From: a bacterium | GTDB taxonomy: Bacteria > Bacteroidota > Bacteroidia > Flavobacteriales_D > Sanyastnellaceae | DNA: 42,762 bases | Assembly: GCA_029979565.1 (NCBI GenBank) | Contig: JAPOHG010000015.1 | Coordinates: 1 to 42,762, forward strand | Direction of reading: 5' to 3' | In this document: piece after piece, positions 16,642-25,580 of the stretch | How positions within the stretch are numbered: position 1 is the first letter of the stretch | Layout of the letters: every line of letters begins with the position of its first letter | Notes under the pieces: generated by a model | The model's input: only the letters and a program-made list of their open reading frames with translations | Database searches by the model: none | What the model was told of the DNA's origin: nothing | Program-made: the position numbers and the translations under genes

Positions 16642-19600
16642 ATGCGACGAAACCGACTCTGCCTGATTGCAGCAATGGGCATTTTGCTCACAAATGCTGT
16701 TTGTGCCCAACACGTGCCTCAAACACCTTACCGTTCGGCAGCTGACCTGCCTGCTTGGGTTCAGTTGATGTACAGCGGGTCGGCCGACCTGGAAACGGTT
16801 CGAGCGGCGTACGAAGCCTACTACGCCACACACGACTTCGTTAAGAACCGCGACACGCAATTCTACAAGCGCTGGATGCGCAATGCGGAGTTGCCGGCAC
16901 CGGAGGTTTCGCATGCGTATGCCCTGGCGCATGCAGAAGCGGCCAACCGCTTGACCGGTGAATGGGAAGAGCTGGGGCCTTGGAGCTACGATCCAGAAGT
17001 CGCCATGCAGTTCCAAGTGCAGAGCCCCGGCGCCTGCCACGTATACACGGTGGAGCAATCCGCTTCGAACCACGAGGTGGTGTGGTGCGGAACGGCTACG
17101 GCAGGGGCGTGGAAAAGCATTGACCACGGAGCGCATTGGGAACTCATGACACGCGATTTGCCGCTCACCAGTGTGTACAGCGTCGCAATCCATCCGCTCG
17201 ACGCCGACCGCGTGTTCGTCGGCTCGGGTTCGGGCCAATTGTGGCGCACCACCAACGGCGGCTTGTCGTGGGAGGAATGCGGCAATTCGACGTTTCAAGG
17301 CGCCGACCGATGGTACCGGGACGTCATCTATTCACCGGTGGTGGAAGGAGAGGAGCCGCAGTTGTTTGCGGCTACGAACTACGGCCTGTTTCGAAGCGAG
17401 GACGACGGTGAGACCATGATTCAAGTGGCTTCGGGTGAGTACATGGAGCTGGCCTTTCACCCCACCGACCCCTCCATCTGCTACACCATCCAATTGCTGG
17501 GCGAAAGCACGGTGTTTAAGCGTTCCACAAATGGCGGTGTGTCCTTCGTTACGGGCGCCTCGGGTTGGCCCAGCGTGGGCAGCGACGACGGACAGCGCCG
17601 ATGCGAGTTGGCGGTGACCCCGGCTGACCCCGATCGGGTGGTCGTACTCGCTGCAGGCTCGACGCCCGATGGCGGAGGGTTGTACGGGATGTACCAGAGC
17701 TATGACGCGGGCGAAACGTTTGAATTCATGTGCTGCGGTGACGGCCCAGGCGGACCGTGGGCCGAAGGGTCCAATCCCAATATTTTGGGCTGGAGCGGTG
17801 ACGGTACAGGCGATGGGGGCCAATACTATTACGATTTGGCACTGGACGTGAGCCCAACGGATGCCGATCGGCAATTTGCAGCGGGCATCAGCGTATGGCG
17901 CACGGAAAACGGCGGTTCAGACTGGTCACTCAATGCCCACTGGGTCACGTGGGCCGGAGAATTCACGGCGGACCGTTACACGCATGCCGACGTACACGAC
18001 ATCCAGTTCTTCACCCGCGCCGACGGCACGGTGGACATGTGGGTGGCTTCGGACGGTGGGTTGTATTATTCTGCGGACCAGGGAGACCACATCGAACCGC
18101 GCATGTATGGTTTGCACGGCACCGATTTCTGGGGCTGGCAATCGGGTTGGCGCGGTCCGGACGTCATGGTGGGCGGCACTTACCACAACGGCACCTTGAT
18201 CCGCAACGCCGACCTCTACCATTGGGGCGCCGATGAGGACAGTTCCGGCGGCTGGTTGGCCGAATTGGCTGGAGACAACTTCCGCGGCTTCATCAACCCG
18301 GGCGATGCCACCCGTGGCTACCACGACGGCGGAGCATTCCGCTTCACCAACGACCGCTTTGACCGCATCGACGCGATGCCGTTTGACGGCTCCAAAAAGC
18401 CCAACACGGCTTATTGGTTCGGCGAATACGGCAACCTCGAGTGGGACCCCACGTGCTACAACTGCATGTACAGCCCGGTCGGCTCGGAGCTTTGGTATTC
18501 GGAGGACGGCGGTGCCAGCTGGGTGTTGGTCCATGATTTTGGTGGGGAAAAAATCATATCGGTCAAGGTGAGCCCGCGTGACCGCAACCGCATCTACGTG
18601 AGCCACAAGCAAAGCGGGTCCGTTTGGCGCGTGCACCGTTCGACCGACGGCGGCGCTACTTGGGAACTCGCGTCCCCAACGCCAGGCGAGAATGGAAACA
18701 ACAGCAACAAGCCCATCTACCTCGACGTTGACGGCACCGACCCGGATCAGCTCTGGTGCGTGCTGACGGGTAACCAAAACGGCTACAAAATCCTGCGTTC
18801 CGAGGATGCCGGCGAAACGTGGGAAGATTGGTCAACGTCGACCATTGCCGGCCAGCGGGTCGTCAGCCTTGCCCACCAGCGCGGCACCAACGGCGGCGTC
18901 TACATCGGAACCACACAGGCTGTCTACTATCGCGATGCTGGCATGGACGACTGGCTCCTGTACAACACCGGCTTGCCGATGATCAACGTGTGCACCTTCA
19001 TGCAGGCGGATTACTGCGGTGGGAAGATTCGCACCGCCGGAACGCGCGGAGTCCACCAGGCGGATTTTTATACGCCATCCGAGGTACTTGCTGGCTTCAT
19101 GGCGGACCGCACGGACATCAACCTCGCTTCTCCGTGTCAAGTTGCGCCCATCCATTTTTCCGCAGTTCCGGTCGCGTTGTGCGAGGACGCGGCATACACG
19201 TGGGAGTTCCCCGGGGGTGAATTGCTCGAGGATGCTGGACCGGAGGCTTGGGTCGCTTACGAATCAGAAGGTTCCTATCCGGTGACCTTGACGGTGACCG
19301 ATGCCAATGGGAACAGTGATACTTGGACATGGGACGGCATGATTGAAGTAGTGAACGATCCGGTGGTTCCGGCGACCGGGTTTGTGGAAGATTTTGACGG
19401 ACAGCAGTTTCCACCGGAGGATTGGCGGTTGGAAGTCAACGGCCATGCGTGGGAGCACGCTTGGGACTTGGTGGAAACCGACAACGGAGTGGCGCAGTTT
19501 CCCAATTACTGGGTCAACACGGAAGGGGCGTATGATTTATTGATCACGCCGGCCTTCGATCCATCCGGTTTTTCGGAGGTCACTTTTGACGTGGCCCACC

Positions 19601-20130
19601 AGATGTACGCATCGTATGTGGATGGACTCGAGGTGTGGGGACGTCCCGGCGGTGCAACGGATTGGACCGTGCTGTGGTCGGCGTACGGGTCTGAATTGGC
19701 GGTTGACGGCTGTTACATGTGGTTTTGGTACGACACCGGCGGGACCATTCAATGGGAAAACCACGCTGTCGAGTTGCCTGCGGATTGGACGGGCGGGGCT
19801 GAGACGTGCCTCGAATTGGCCTTTGTCAACGTCGGAGGCTACGGCAACCACACGTGGATTGATAACGTCAACGTCTTTGGCACCAGCAACATGGCCGAGC
19901 AAGCGATCGTGCGACCGCAGCTGTTTCCCAATCCGAATGACGGCCGCTGCGATCTCGTTGTCCCGGTGCAATCATTGGGGGCCATCTACCGCTTGTACGA
20001 CAGCGCTGGCAGGGAAGTCACTCAGGGCCGTTTAACGCAGGTGCGAACCGAACTCGACCTGGGCTTGCCTGCCGGAGTCTACCACCTCCAAGTGGACGGC
20101 ATGAGCGGTGTGAAGTGGGCCATCCGATAA
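16642..20130 (+). CDS. T9SS-exported Asp-box (BNR/sortilin-like) beta-propeller protein with PKD and MAM-like domains
   Basis: A 1162-residue surface or secreted protein. Signal peptide 1-23 (MRRNRLCLIAAM...VCAQ). About ten Asp-box motifs of the S.DGG..W type (for example TTNGGLSWEEC, STDGGATWELA, SEDAGETWEDW) build sortilin/BNR-type propellers over about 100-810. A PKD-like domain covers 819-904 and a MAM/jelly-roll-like domain about 905-1085 (EDFDGQQFPP.DW). Residues 1094-1162 form a T9SS type A sorting domain: LFPNPNDGRCDL near its start and a GVYHLQV motif near the end. T9SS cargo is moved across the outer membrane and the tail is cleaved. Propellers of this type occur in glycosidases and in binding proteins; no catalytic set is evident, so the function is open. 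The ATG at 16642 is preferred because the longer frame starts inside a terminator. mnmH begins four bases after the stop. Confidence 0.88.
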   Translation: MRRNRLCLIAAMGILLTNAVCAQHVPQTPYRSAADLPAWVQLMYSGSADLETVRAAYEAYYATHDFVKNRDTQFYKRWMRNAELPAPEVSHAYALAHAEAANRLTGEWEELGPWSYDPEVAMQFQVQSPGACHVYTVEQSASNHEVVWCGTATAGAWKSIDHGAHWELMTRDLPLTSVYSVAIHPLDADRVFVGSGSGQLWRTTNGGLSWEECGNSTFQGADRWYRDVIYSPVVEGEEPQLFAATNYGLFRSEDDGETMIQVASGEYMELAFHPTDPSICYTIQLLGESTVFKRSTNGGVSFVTGASGWPSVGSDDGQRRCELAVTPADPDRVVVLAAGSTPDGGGLYGMYQSYDAGETFEFMCCGDGPGGPWAEGSNPNILGWSGDGTGDGGQYYYDLALDVSPTDADRQFAAGISVWRTENGGSDWSLNAHWVTWAGEFTADRYTHADVHDIQFFTRADGTVDMWVASDGGLYYSADQGDHIEPRMYGLHGTDFWGWQSGWRGPDVMVGGTYHNGTLIRNADLYHWGADEDSSGGWLAELAGDNFRGFINPGDATRGYHDGGAFRFTNDRFDRIDAMPFDGSKKPNTAYWFGEYGNLEWDPTCYNCMYSPVGSELWYSEDGGASWVLVHDFGGEKIISVKVSPRDRNRIYVSHKQSGSVWRVHRSTDGGATWELASPTPGENGNNSNKPIYLDVDGTDPDQLWCVLTGNQNGYKILRSEDAGETWEDWSTSTIAGQRVVSLAHQRGTNGGVYIGTTQAVYYRDAGMDDWLLYNTGLPMINVCTFMQADYCGGKIRTAGTRGVHQADFYTPSEVLAGFMADRTDINLASPCQVAPIHFSAVPVALCEDAAYTWEFPGGELLEDAGPEAWVAYESEGSYPVTLTVTDANGNSDTWTWDGMIEVVNDPVVPATGFVEDFDGQQFPPEDWRLEVNGHAWEHAWDLVETDNGVAQFPNYWVNTEGAYDLLITPAFDPSGFSEVTFDVAHQMYASYVDGLEVWGRPGGATDWTVLWSAYGSELAVDGCYMWFWYDTGGTIQWENHAVELPADWTGGAETCLELAFVNVGGYGNHTWIDNVNVFGTSNMAEQAIVRPQLFPNPNDGRCDLVVPVQSLGAIYRLYDSAGREVTQGRLTQVRTELDLGLPAGVYHLQVDGMSGVKWAIR

Positions 20131-20134
20131 ACGC

Positions 20135-21175
20135 ATGAGGGAAGCTTCGGTTCAACGTCCACCGGGACAGTGGTTGTTCGAACAGCCGCACGTCATCCTC
20201 GATACCCGCTCGCCCAAGGAATTTGAAAAGGGCCACATCACGGGCGCAGTTTCGTTTCCCTTGTTCGATAACGACGAACGCGCGGTCATCGGAACCTTGT
20301 ACAAGCAACGTGGCAAGGACGCAGCCGTAGAGCAAGGACTTGAGTTCGTAGGTCCCAAAATGGCCGAATTCGTGCGCGAAGCGAAAGAACGGTATGCGGC
20401 CCAAGCGGAGCCGTTGCCGCTCGTCGTTCATTGCTGGCGCGGCGGGATGCGTTCCGGTTCGGTCGCGTGGTTGTTGGAGACAGCCGGCCTCGATGTCGTC
20501 AAGGTCATCGGCGGGTACAAGGCGTACCGCGCCTGGGCCCGAACGGATTTTGCGCAGATTCCAGACCTCCGCATCCTCGGGGGCATGACCGGGGTAGGCA
20601 AAACCCAAATCCTTCAGGAGATGCGGGCACAAGGAGCACAAGTGGTGGACCTGGAAGGGCGTGCCGGCCATTTGGGGTCCGCTTTTGGCAACTTGGACCG
20701 AACGCCCCAGCCTACATCGGAACAATTCGGTAACGACTGCCATTACGACCTCGTTACCATGGATGCAAGTCGGCCCATCTGGATGGAAAACGAGAGCCGC
20801 GTCATCGGCACCGTGCACCAGCCCCAGGAGTTGTTTGACGCGCTGCGGGAAGCGCCGGTGTGGGCTGTGAACCGCACCGAAGAGGAGCGCGTGGACGAAT
20901 TGTGCAGAGTGTACGGAGATGCCGATCGGGAGGCGTTGAAGCAGGCATTTGTGCGGATCCGCGAAAAACTTGGGGGGCTCAAGATGCAAGAGGCACTGGA
21001 CGCTTTGGATTCGGGCGATCTGCGTACGGCCGCGGCCATCGGATTGATGTATTACGATAAGCTTTACAGGCATACACGGCAACGGTATGCCCGCGATCAT
21101 TACGTGCAAGTGGAGTGTGCCGGAATGGATTTTTCCGAGGCGGCAACCGCGGTATTGGCAGCGGCAGAAGGCTAG
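20135..21175 (+). CDS. mnmH: tRNA 2-selenouridine synthase (rhodanese plus P-loop)
   Basis: Also called SelU/YbbB. It replaces sulfur by selenium at the wobble 2-thiouridine of Lys, Glu and Gln tRNAs, using selenophosphate and a geranylated intermediate. The 346-residue protein matches the family length. The N-terminal rhodanese domain carries the catalytic Cys100 in HCWRGGMRS. The Walker A motif GMTGVGKT is at 150-157 and is followed by the conserved LEGRAGHLGSAFG region. It starts four bases after the T9SS protein gene. selD, which supplies selenophosphate, begins 30 bases downstream, so the two form a self-sufficient selenium-to-tRNA module. Confidence 0.96.
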   Translation: MREASVQRPPGQWLFEQPHVILDTRSPKEFEKGHITGAVSFPLFDNDERAVIGTLYKQRGKDAAVEQGLEFVGPKMAEFVREAKERYAAQAEPLPLVVHCWRGGMRSGSVAWLLETAGLDVVKVIGGYKAYRAWARTDFAQIPDLRILGGMTGVGKTQILQEMRAQGAQVVDLEGRAGHLGSAFGNLDRTPQPTSEQFGNDCHYDLVTMDASRPIWMENESRVIGTVHQPQELFDALREAPVWAVNRTEEERVDELCRVYGDADREALKQAFVRIREKLGGLKMQEALDALDSGDLRTAAAIGLMYYDKLYRHTRQRYARDHYVQVECAGMDFSEAATAVLAAAEG

Positions 21176-21205
21176 GAGGGCTGCTGTACCTTGCGGTCTC
21201 ATACG

Positions 21206-22249
21206 ATGCGCATGGATACGATTCGATTGACCCAATTTTCACACGGCGCCGGATGCGGATGCAAGTTGTCTCCGGCTGTGCTCCACGAAATTCTATCCGG
21301 GGTGGACCGATCGGAGGTGTTCGAAAACCTGATCATCGGCAACGACACCAAGGACGACGCGGCGGTGGTGGACTTGGGTGACGGTACGGGCGTTATTTCC
21401 ACGACGGACTTCTTCATGCCCATCGTTGACGATCCCCGCACGTTCGGGCGCATCGCTGCGGCCAATGCCATCAGCGACATCTATGCCATGGGAGGAACCC
21501 CGCTCATGGCCATTGCCATCCTCGGGTGGCCGTTGGGCAAGATTCCGGAAAGCGCGGCCAGCGACGTGGTGGACGGCGGACGTTCCATTTGTTCGGAGGC
21601 GGGCATTCCGTTGGCCGGTGGACACAGCATCGACAGCCCGGAGCCCATCTTTGGATTGGCTGTCACCGGGCGCGTTCCGCTCACAAACCTCAAAGCCAAC
21701 GCCTCGGCGGTCGCAGGCGATCGTCTGTACCTGACCAAACCCCTTGGGGTGGGCTTGCTGACTACGGCCGAGAAAAAAGGCGTGGTGGCGGCTGCAGACT
21801 TGGCCCTCGCGGTAAAGTCGATGCAGCAGTTGAATGCCATCGGCGCTCGGCTGTCCCAAATTGAAGGGGTGCACGCGATGACGGACGTGACCGGTTTCGG
21901 TTTATTGGGTCACTTGGTGGAGCTGTGCGAAGGCTCGGGCTTGCAGGCGTCGTTGGATGTGGCATCCGTTCCATTGCTGAGCGGTGAACGCTTGCGGCAT
22001 TACCATGGACTTGGTTGTGTCCCCGGCGGTTCCAAGCGCAACTGGGCGAGCTACGGGCACCATGTGGCGGAGGTGGAAGGCTTTGAGCGGGATGTGCTGT
22101 GTGATCCGCAAACGAGCGGCGGGCTGTTGTTGTCCGTTTGTCCGGATTATGTGGACGCCGTTGAGGCCATTTTGACAAAAGCGGGGTTGCCTGCGCAGGC
22201 CATCGGGAGCTTATCCGTGCACCAAGGCGGACGCTACATTTCGCTCTGA
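21206..22249 (+). CDS. selD: Selenide, water dikinase (selenophosphate synthase), Cys form
   Basis: Makes selenophosphate from selenide and ATP, with AMP and phosphate as by-products. The 347-residue protein has the N-terminal active-site loop HGAGCGCK with C17, C19 and K20, the same numbering as the E. coli enzyme. Both Cys codons are TGC, so this is not a selenoprotein version. AIRS-type ATP-binding motifs follow (DDAAVVDLGDG, TDFFMPIVDDP, MTDVTGFGLLGH, CDPQTSGGLL). The ATG at 21206 is preferred over an upstream TTG. TACCTTG at 21187-21193 is a possible weak -7 element, so selD may have its own promoter besides read-through from mnmH. No selA, selB or selC is visible, so the nearest use of selenium is tRNA modification. 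Confidence 0.96.
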   Translation: MRMDTIRLTQFSHGAGCGCKLSPAVLHEILSGVDRSEVFENLIIGNDTKDDAAVVDLGDGTGVISTTDFFMPIVDDPRTFGRIAAANAISDIYAMGGTPLMAIAILGWPLGKIPESAASDVVDGGRSICSEAGIPLAGGHSIDSPEPIFGLAVTGRVPLTNLKANASAVAGDRLYLTKPLGVGLLTTAEKKGVVAAADLALAVKSMQQLNAIGARLSQIEGVHAMTDVTGFGLLGHLVELCEGSGLQASLDVASVPLLSGERLRHYHGLGCVPGGSKRNWASYGHHVAEVEGFERDVLCDPQTSGGLLLSVCPDYVDAVEAILTKAGLPAQAIGSLSVHQGGRYISL

Positions 22250-22264
22250 CGCAAAATTGGGTAC

Positions 22265-22296
22265 AAAAAAACCGCCGACTCAAAAGAGCCGGCGGT
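22265..22296 (-). terminator. Rho-independent terminator of the rhodopsin gene
   Basis: Read on the minus strand, ACCGCCGGCTC (22296-22286), loop TTTT, then GAGTCGGCGGT (22281-22271) form an 11-bp stem with one G-T pair. This is followed by a T-run (22271-22265). It lies between the converging selD and rhodopsin genes and may serve both, but the T-tract favours the minus strand. Confidence 0.9.
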
Positions 22297-22325
22297 CCGA
22301 ATTTCAGGACGTATTGGATTCTGTA

Positions 22326-23048
22326 TTAGTCCTTGCTTACAGCCAAGCTGTAGATGACCAATCCGAATCCGATTTTGTTGATGGCATCACCGATGTTGTA
22401 GACAACATCCATGTTCAGTCCGATTCCGTCAACGAAATCGTACCAACCGTCGGTACCAATCATGTAACCGAGTGGGTAGATACCCCAACCGATCAAGACA
22501 AACTTGCAGAGGATGTTGTGTGCGCGCTGAACGCCGGCAGAAGACTTATCAGCCAACGCTTTTGCTTCACCGAACATGATCAGGTACACGATGTAGAAGT
22601 AGGCAATACCTGAGAACAATCCCCACATTGCTGGGCCTGTTCCAGTAGTGTATACCGCCTCTCCGAGGTAACCTGTTACAAGCATCACGACTGACGCCCA
22701 GATCAATTTCCAAAGCAGGCCTGTTTGAGCACCGGCTGCTTTCAAAATCAAGTAGAATTCAACGCACATCAACGGAACAGTCAATGTCCAGTCGACATAA
22801 CGGAAGAACGTTGGCGACTCACCTACTTCGCTCCAGTAGTCGCGCATGTAGTAGTAGTGTACAGCGGCAATGAATGTGATCAATCCGCTTACCAACAAAG
22901 AAGTTTTCCATTTTCCTTCGACCATGTTGATTGAGAGGAAAAAGAATGCTGAAGCTGCCATCATGGCCATGCAGCCTACGAAGAACGTAAAGCCTACGTA
23001 GTCGTCTGCTGGCATTGCTTTAATTGCAGCAAGAATAAAAGAAGTCAT
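22326..23048 (-). CDS. Proteorhodopsin, light-driven proton pump, green-type
   Basis: A 240-residue seven-helix membrane protein that exports protons on illumination. The helix C motif RYVDWTLTVPLMCVEF gives proton acceptor D86, T90 and proton donor E97: the DTE set of H+ pumps, not the NDQ set of sodium pumps or NTQ set of chloride pumps. The tuning position (GPR 105) is M94, which in flavobacterial proteorhodopsins goes with green absorption. H64 corresponds to the conserved helix B His that partners the acceptor. The retinal Schiff-base Lys is K225 in GDAINKIGFG. It has no adjacent blh or crt genes, so retinal must be made from genes elsewhere. Base composition is closer to 50% GC than its neighbours. 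It lies 124 bases downstream of maf on the same strand but probably has its own promoter. Confidence 0.97.
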   Translation of the reverse strand: MTSFILAAIKAMPADDYVGFTFFVGCMAMMAASAFFFLSINMVEGKWKTSLLVSGLITFIAAVHYYYMRDYWSEVGESPTFFRYVDWTLTVPLMCVEFYLILKAAGAQTGLLWKLIWASVVMLVTGYLGEAVYTTGTGPAMWGLFSGIAYFYIVYLIMFGEAKALADKSSAGVQRAHNILCKFVLIGWGIYPLGYMIGTDGWYDFVDGIGLNMDVVYNIGDAINKIGFGLVIYSLAVSKD

Positions 23049-23102
23049 GTGTTTGGGTTTTGGTTACAAATAGGAATCGTGTCCTGAAAACATCGAATTA
23101 AC

Positions 23103-23116
23103 ATCTGCTAACAGAT
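23103..23116. promoter_or_regulatory. Inverted repeat in the rhodopsin upstream region
   Basis: ATCTG (23103-23107), CTAA, CAGAT (23112-23116) is a perfect 5-base inverted repeat about 55 bases upstream of the rhodopsin start. Closer to the gene, TATTTG (minus strand, 23072-23067) sits 18 bases before the ATG and may be part of a -7 element. The repeat could be an operator or chance; it is short. Confidence 0.25.
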
Positions 23117-23172
23117 TTTGTTCAAGGCAAGCTAGAAAATGTTAAACAGAACCAAAAAAAAACCCCTTAAAG

Positions 23173-23763
23173 TTATGATTTCAAGTTGTTTAAAAGTTCA
23201 AAAAGTTTGTGTGTCGGCAGGCCCATAACGGTAAAATAAGAGCCCTGCATCCCAATGACACCGGCAAATCCGATCATATCTTGTACTCCGTACCCCCCTG
23301 CTTTGTCATAGGGTTGGTAGTGATCGATGTAGTGTTCAATCCAAGCCCGATCGAGGGAGCGAAACGTCACTTCGCAGGTGTCGACCGTAGATTGAATTCC
23401 GGTTTTTAGGGTGGTGACTGCTATGCCCGATGCTACGGTGTGGGTTCGACCACTCAACCGCTCCAACATCCCGATCGCTTCGTTTCGGTCTTCGGGCTTT
23501 TGCAACACCTCGTCACCAAGGAGGACGACCGTGTCTCCGGTGATGAGCACGTCGTCCGGTCCCAATTCGTCCCAATATGCCTCAGCTTTCAACCGCGTGA
23601 CGTATTCCGCAATGGCTGGACCAGTAATCGCATCAGGGAACGATTCGTCCACTTCTTTCAGCCAGGTCACGGGTTCGAGTTCCAGGCCTTTGACCAATTC
23701 CAACCGCCGGGGCGATTGACTCGCCAAGATGACGCGTTTTCCGTTCAAATGTGGGTACAGCAT
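23173..23763 (-). CDS. maf: Maf-family nucleoside triphosphate pyrophosphatase
   Basis: House-cleaning pyrophosphatase that hydrolyses dTTP/UTP or modified nucleotides to the monophosphate. The 196-residue protein has the expected length and motifs: the phosphate-binding loop [12 protein letters not shown] near the N-terminus, the ITGDTVV segment with its catalytic Asp, and the C-terminal [11 protein letters not shown] motif. The start is set at the ATG at 23763 ([16 protein letters not shown]); the longer frame adds 13 residues that overlap the promoter region. A TATTTTTG element ends four bases before this ATG. It is divergent from guaA across 76 bases. The rhodopsin gene follows on the same strand. 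Which nucleotide it prefers cannot be read from sequence. Confidence 0.94.
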   Translation of the reverse strand: MLYPHLNGKRVILASQSPRRLELVKGLELEPVTWLKEVDESFPDAITGPAIAEYVTRLKAEAYWDELGPDDVLITGDTVVLLGDEVLQKPEDRNEAIGMLERLSGRTHTVASGIAVTTLKTGIQSTVDTCEVTFRSLDRAWIEHYIDHYQPYDKAGGYGVQDMIGFAGVIGMQGSYFTVMGLPTHKLFELLNNLKS

Positions 23764-23767
23764 GGTG

Positions 23768-23775
23768 CAAAAATA
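23768..23775 (-). promoter_or_regulatory. -7 element TATTTTTG for maf
   Basis: On the minus strand TATTTTTG (TAnnTTTG) ends four bases before the maf ATG at 23763, predicting a leaderless or nearly leaderless transcript. Confidence 0.5.
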
Positions 23776-23812
23776 CCGGTTGCTGAGCGCCCATCCTCCC
23801 AAAGCGCCGAAC

Positions 23813-23820
23813 TACCTTTG
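23813..23820 (+). promoter_or_regulatory. -7 element TACCTTTG for guaA
   Basis: TACCTTTG matches TAnnTTTG and lies 19 bases before the guaA ATG at 23840. No clear TTTG -33 is seen at 19-21 bases further upstream. Confidence 0.5.
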
Positions 23821-23839
23821 CGGCTTCACAACGACGTAC

Positions 23840-25375
23840 ATGCAGCACCAACGCATCCTCATCCTTGATTTCGGGTCCCAATACACCCAGCTGATTGCAC
23901 GGCGGGTGCGTGAATTGAATGTCTATTCTGACATCATCCCATGGAATCGGTATGAAAACGTACCAGAAGACGTCAAGGGCGTCATTTTGAGCGGTTCTCC
24001 GCACAGTGTGCGGGACGAGGACGCCCCGCGGCCGGACCTGTCGAACATGCTCGGTAACGTCCCGGTGCTGGGCGTTTGCTACGGCGCGCAATACCTCGCC
24101 CAAACCCACGGCGGAACGGTGGAAGCCTCCGACTCCAGGGAATACGGCCGCGCCAACCTTGCCCACGTGGACGGCTCCAACCCCTTGTTGAACGGGGTAG
24201 CCCAGGAATCCCAGGTGTGGATGAGCCACGGAGACACCATCCTGAGCATCGGCGATCAATTCGAAACCATCTGCAGCACCCACGACGTCAAATTCGCCGG
24301 GTTCCGTGATGTGAACCGCCCGGTGTGGGGCATTCAATTCCACCCCGAAGTGTGGCACAGCACCGACGGTCCCCGGTTGCTCAAAAATTTCGTCATCGAC
24401 ATCTGCGGGTGTGCCGGGGATTGGACCCCGGCCAGTTTTGCCGATGAGACCGTGGCTACGTTGCGCGACCAGATTGGTGATGACCAGGTCATCCTCGGCC
24501 TCAGTGGCGGGGTCGACTCCACCGTTGCTGCCGCCTTGCTGCACCGGGCCATCGACAAGCAGCTGCACTGCATTTTCGTTGATAACGGGCTGCTGCGCAA
24601 GCACGAATTCGAAGAAGTATTGGCGAGTTACGAGGACATGGGACTGCAGGTTGAAGGGGTTCGGGCCGGAGATCGATTCCTCGCGGCCCTCGCCGGTGAA
24701 TCTGACCCCGAGACCAAGCGCAAGGCCATCGGCAAGGTGTTCGTTGATGTTTTTGACGATGCGAGCAAGCAAGTGGAAAATGCCCATTGGCTCGCCCAAG
24801 GAACCATCTACCCGGACGTGATCGAAAGCGTAAGTGCGACCGGCGGTCCTTCTGCGACCATCAAGAGCCACCACAACGTCGGCGGACTCCCGGACTACAT
24901 GAAACTCAAGGTGGTTGAGCCGCTGCGCCTGTTGTTCAAAGACGAGGTGCGCCGGGTCGGAAAAGAAATTGGCGTCAAACAAGAGATCCTGAGGCGACAC
25001 CCATTCCCAGGTCCGGGATTGGCCATTCGCATCCTTGGTGACATCACCGCAGATAAAGTCCGCATCCTCCAGGATGTCGACCGCATTTGGATCGACGGCC
25101 TCAAAGAAGCCGGCCTCTATGACGAGGTGTGGCAGGCAGGCGCCATTTTGCTCCCCGTCCAAAGCGTCGGGGTGATGGGAGATGAACGCACATACGAGCA
25201 AGCCGTCGCACTGCGCGCGGTCACCTCGACCGACGGCATGACGGCGGACTGGTGCCACCTACCGTACGATTTCTTGGCCAAGGTGTCCAATGATATCATC
25301 AACAAAGTGCGCGGGGTCAACCGCGTGGTGTACGATATCAGCTCCAAACCCCCGGCGACCATCGAATGGGAATGA
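23840..25375 (+). CDS. guaA: GMP synthase (glutamine-hydrolysing)
   Basis: Aminates XMP to GMP with ATP and glutamine, the last step of guanine nucleotide synthesis. The 511-residue protein is the normal length. The class I amidotransferase domain has the nucleophile Cys80 in [10 protein letters not shown] and the His/Glu pair in [10 protein letters not shown]. The ATP-pyrophosphatase loop is LSGGVDST (SGGVDS at 222-227). The C-terminal dimerisation domain has [12 protein letters not shown] and ends KPPATIEWE. The start at 23840 ([19 protein letters not shown]) is standard for the family. It is followed after 10 bases by a small hypothetical gene and then the LysM gene. Confidence 0.98.
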   Translation: MQHQRILILDFGSQYTQLIARRVRELNVYSDIIPWNRYENVPEDVKGVILSGSPHSVRDEDAPRPDLSNMLGNVPVLGVCYGAQYLAQTHGGTVEASDSREYGRANLAHVDGSNPLLNGVAQESQVWMSHGDTILSIGDQFETICSTHDVKFAGFRDVNRPVWGIQFHPEVWHSTDGPRLLKNFVIDICGCAGDWTPASFADETVATLRDQIGDDQVILGLSGGVDSTVAAALLHRAIDKQLHCIFVDNGLLRKHEFEEVLASYEDMGLQVEGVRAGDRFLAALAGESDPETKRKAIGKVFVDVFDDASKQVENAHWLAQGTIYPDVIESVSATGGPSATIKSHHNVGGLPDYMKLKVVEPLRLLFKDEVRRVGKEIGVKQEILRRHPFPGPGLAIRILGDITADKVRILQDVDRIWIDGLKEAGLYDEVWQAGAILLPVQSVGVMGDERTYEQAVALRAVTSTDGMTADWCHLPYDFLAKVSNDIINKVRGVNRVVYDISSKPPATIEWE

Positions 25376-25385
25376 TCCGCTCGAC

Positions 25386-25580
25386 ATGATTTGCATTCCC
25401 GCTGAAATACCCCGAGAATTGTGTGCCATCGACGACGAGTTAAAGGCCATCTACCACAGCAATAATTCCGTGTGCATTTGGGTTTTCAATTCAACGGACG
25501 ATCGCAACCGTTTTGTCAAGGAAACGGCTGGAATGGAAAAAGATGAACGAACGGCCCATTACGATGCCTACTATGCGTGA
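25386..25580 (+). CDS. Small hypothetical protein between guaA and the LysM gene
   Basis: A 64-residue frame starting MICIPAEIPRELCAID and ending TAHYDAYYA. It begins 10 bases after guaA. Its stop overlaps the ATG of the LysM gene by 8 bases (25573-25580), the layout of a coupled operon gene. It has no signal peptide or membrane segment, is moderately acidic, and has two Cys. I do not recognise the family. The tight spacing and proteinaceous composition (no low complexity) favour a real gene over a chance frame. Confidence 0.55.
   Translation: MICIPAEIPRELCAIDDELKAIYHSNNSVCIWVFNSTDDRNRFVKETAGMEKDERTAHYDAYYA

Noticed and set aside
20018-21235. 405-codon open frame antisense to mnmH
   Set aside because: It overlaps a clear MnmH with catalytic Cys and Walker A; no independent support.
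21248-21265. SelD considered as a selenoprotein
   Set aside because: Both active-site codons are TGC (C17, C19); there is no in-frame TGA.
22326-23048. Rhodopsin considered as a sodium (NDQ) or chloride (NTQ) pump
   Set aside because: Helix C residues are D86, T90 and E97, the proton-pump set.
23154-23162. Nine-base A-run after maf considered as a terminator
   Set aside because: No convincing GC stem precedes the corresponding T-run on the minus strand.
23633-25258. 541-codon open frame antisense to guaA
   Set aside because: It lies wholly over maf and guaA, whose proteins match known families along their length. The antisense translation has no recognisable motif and is explained by GC-rich third positions.
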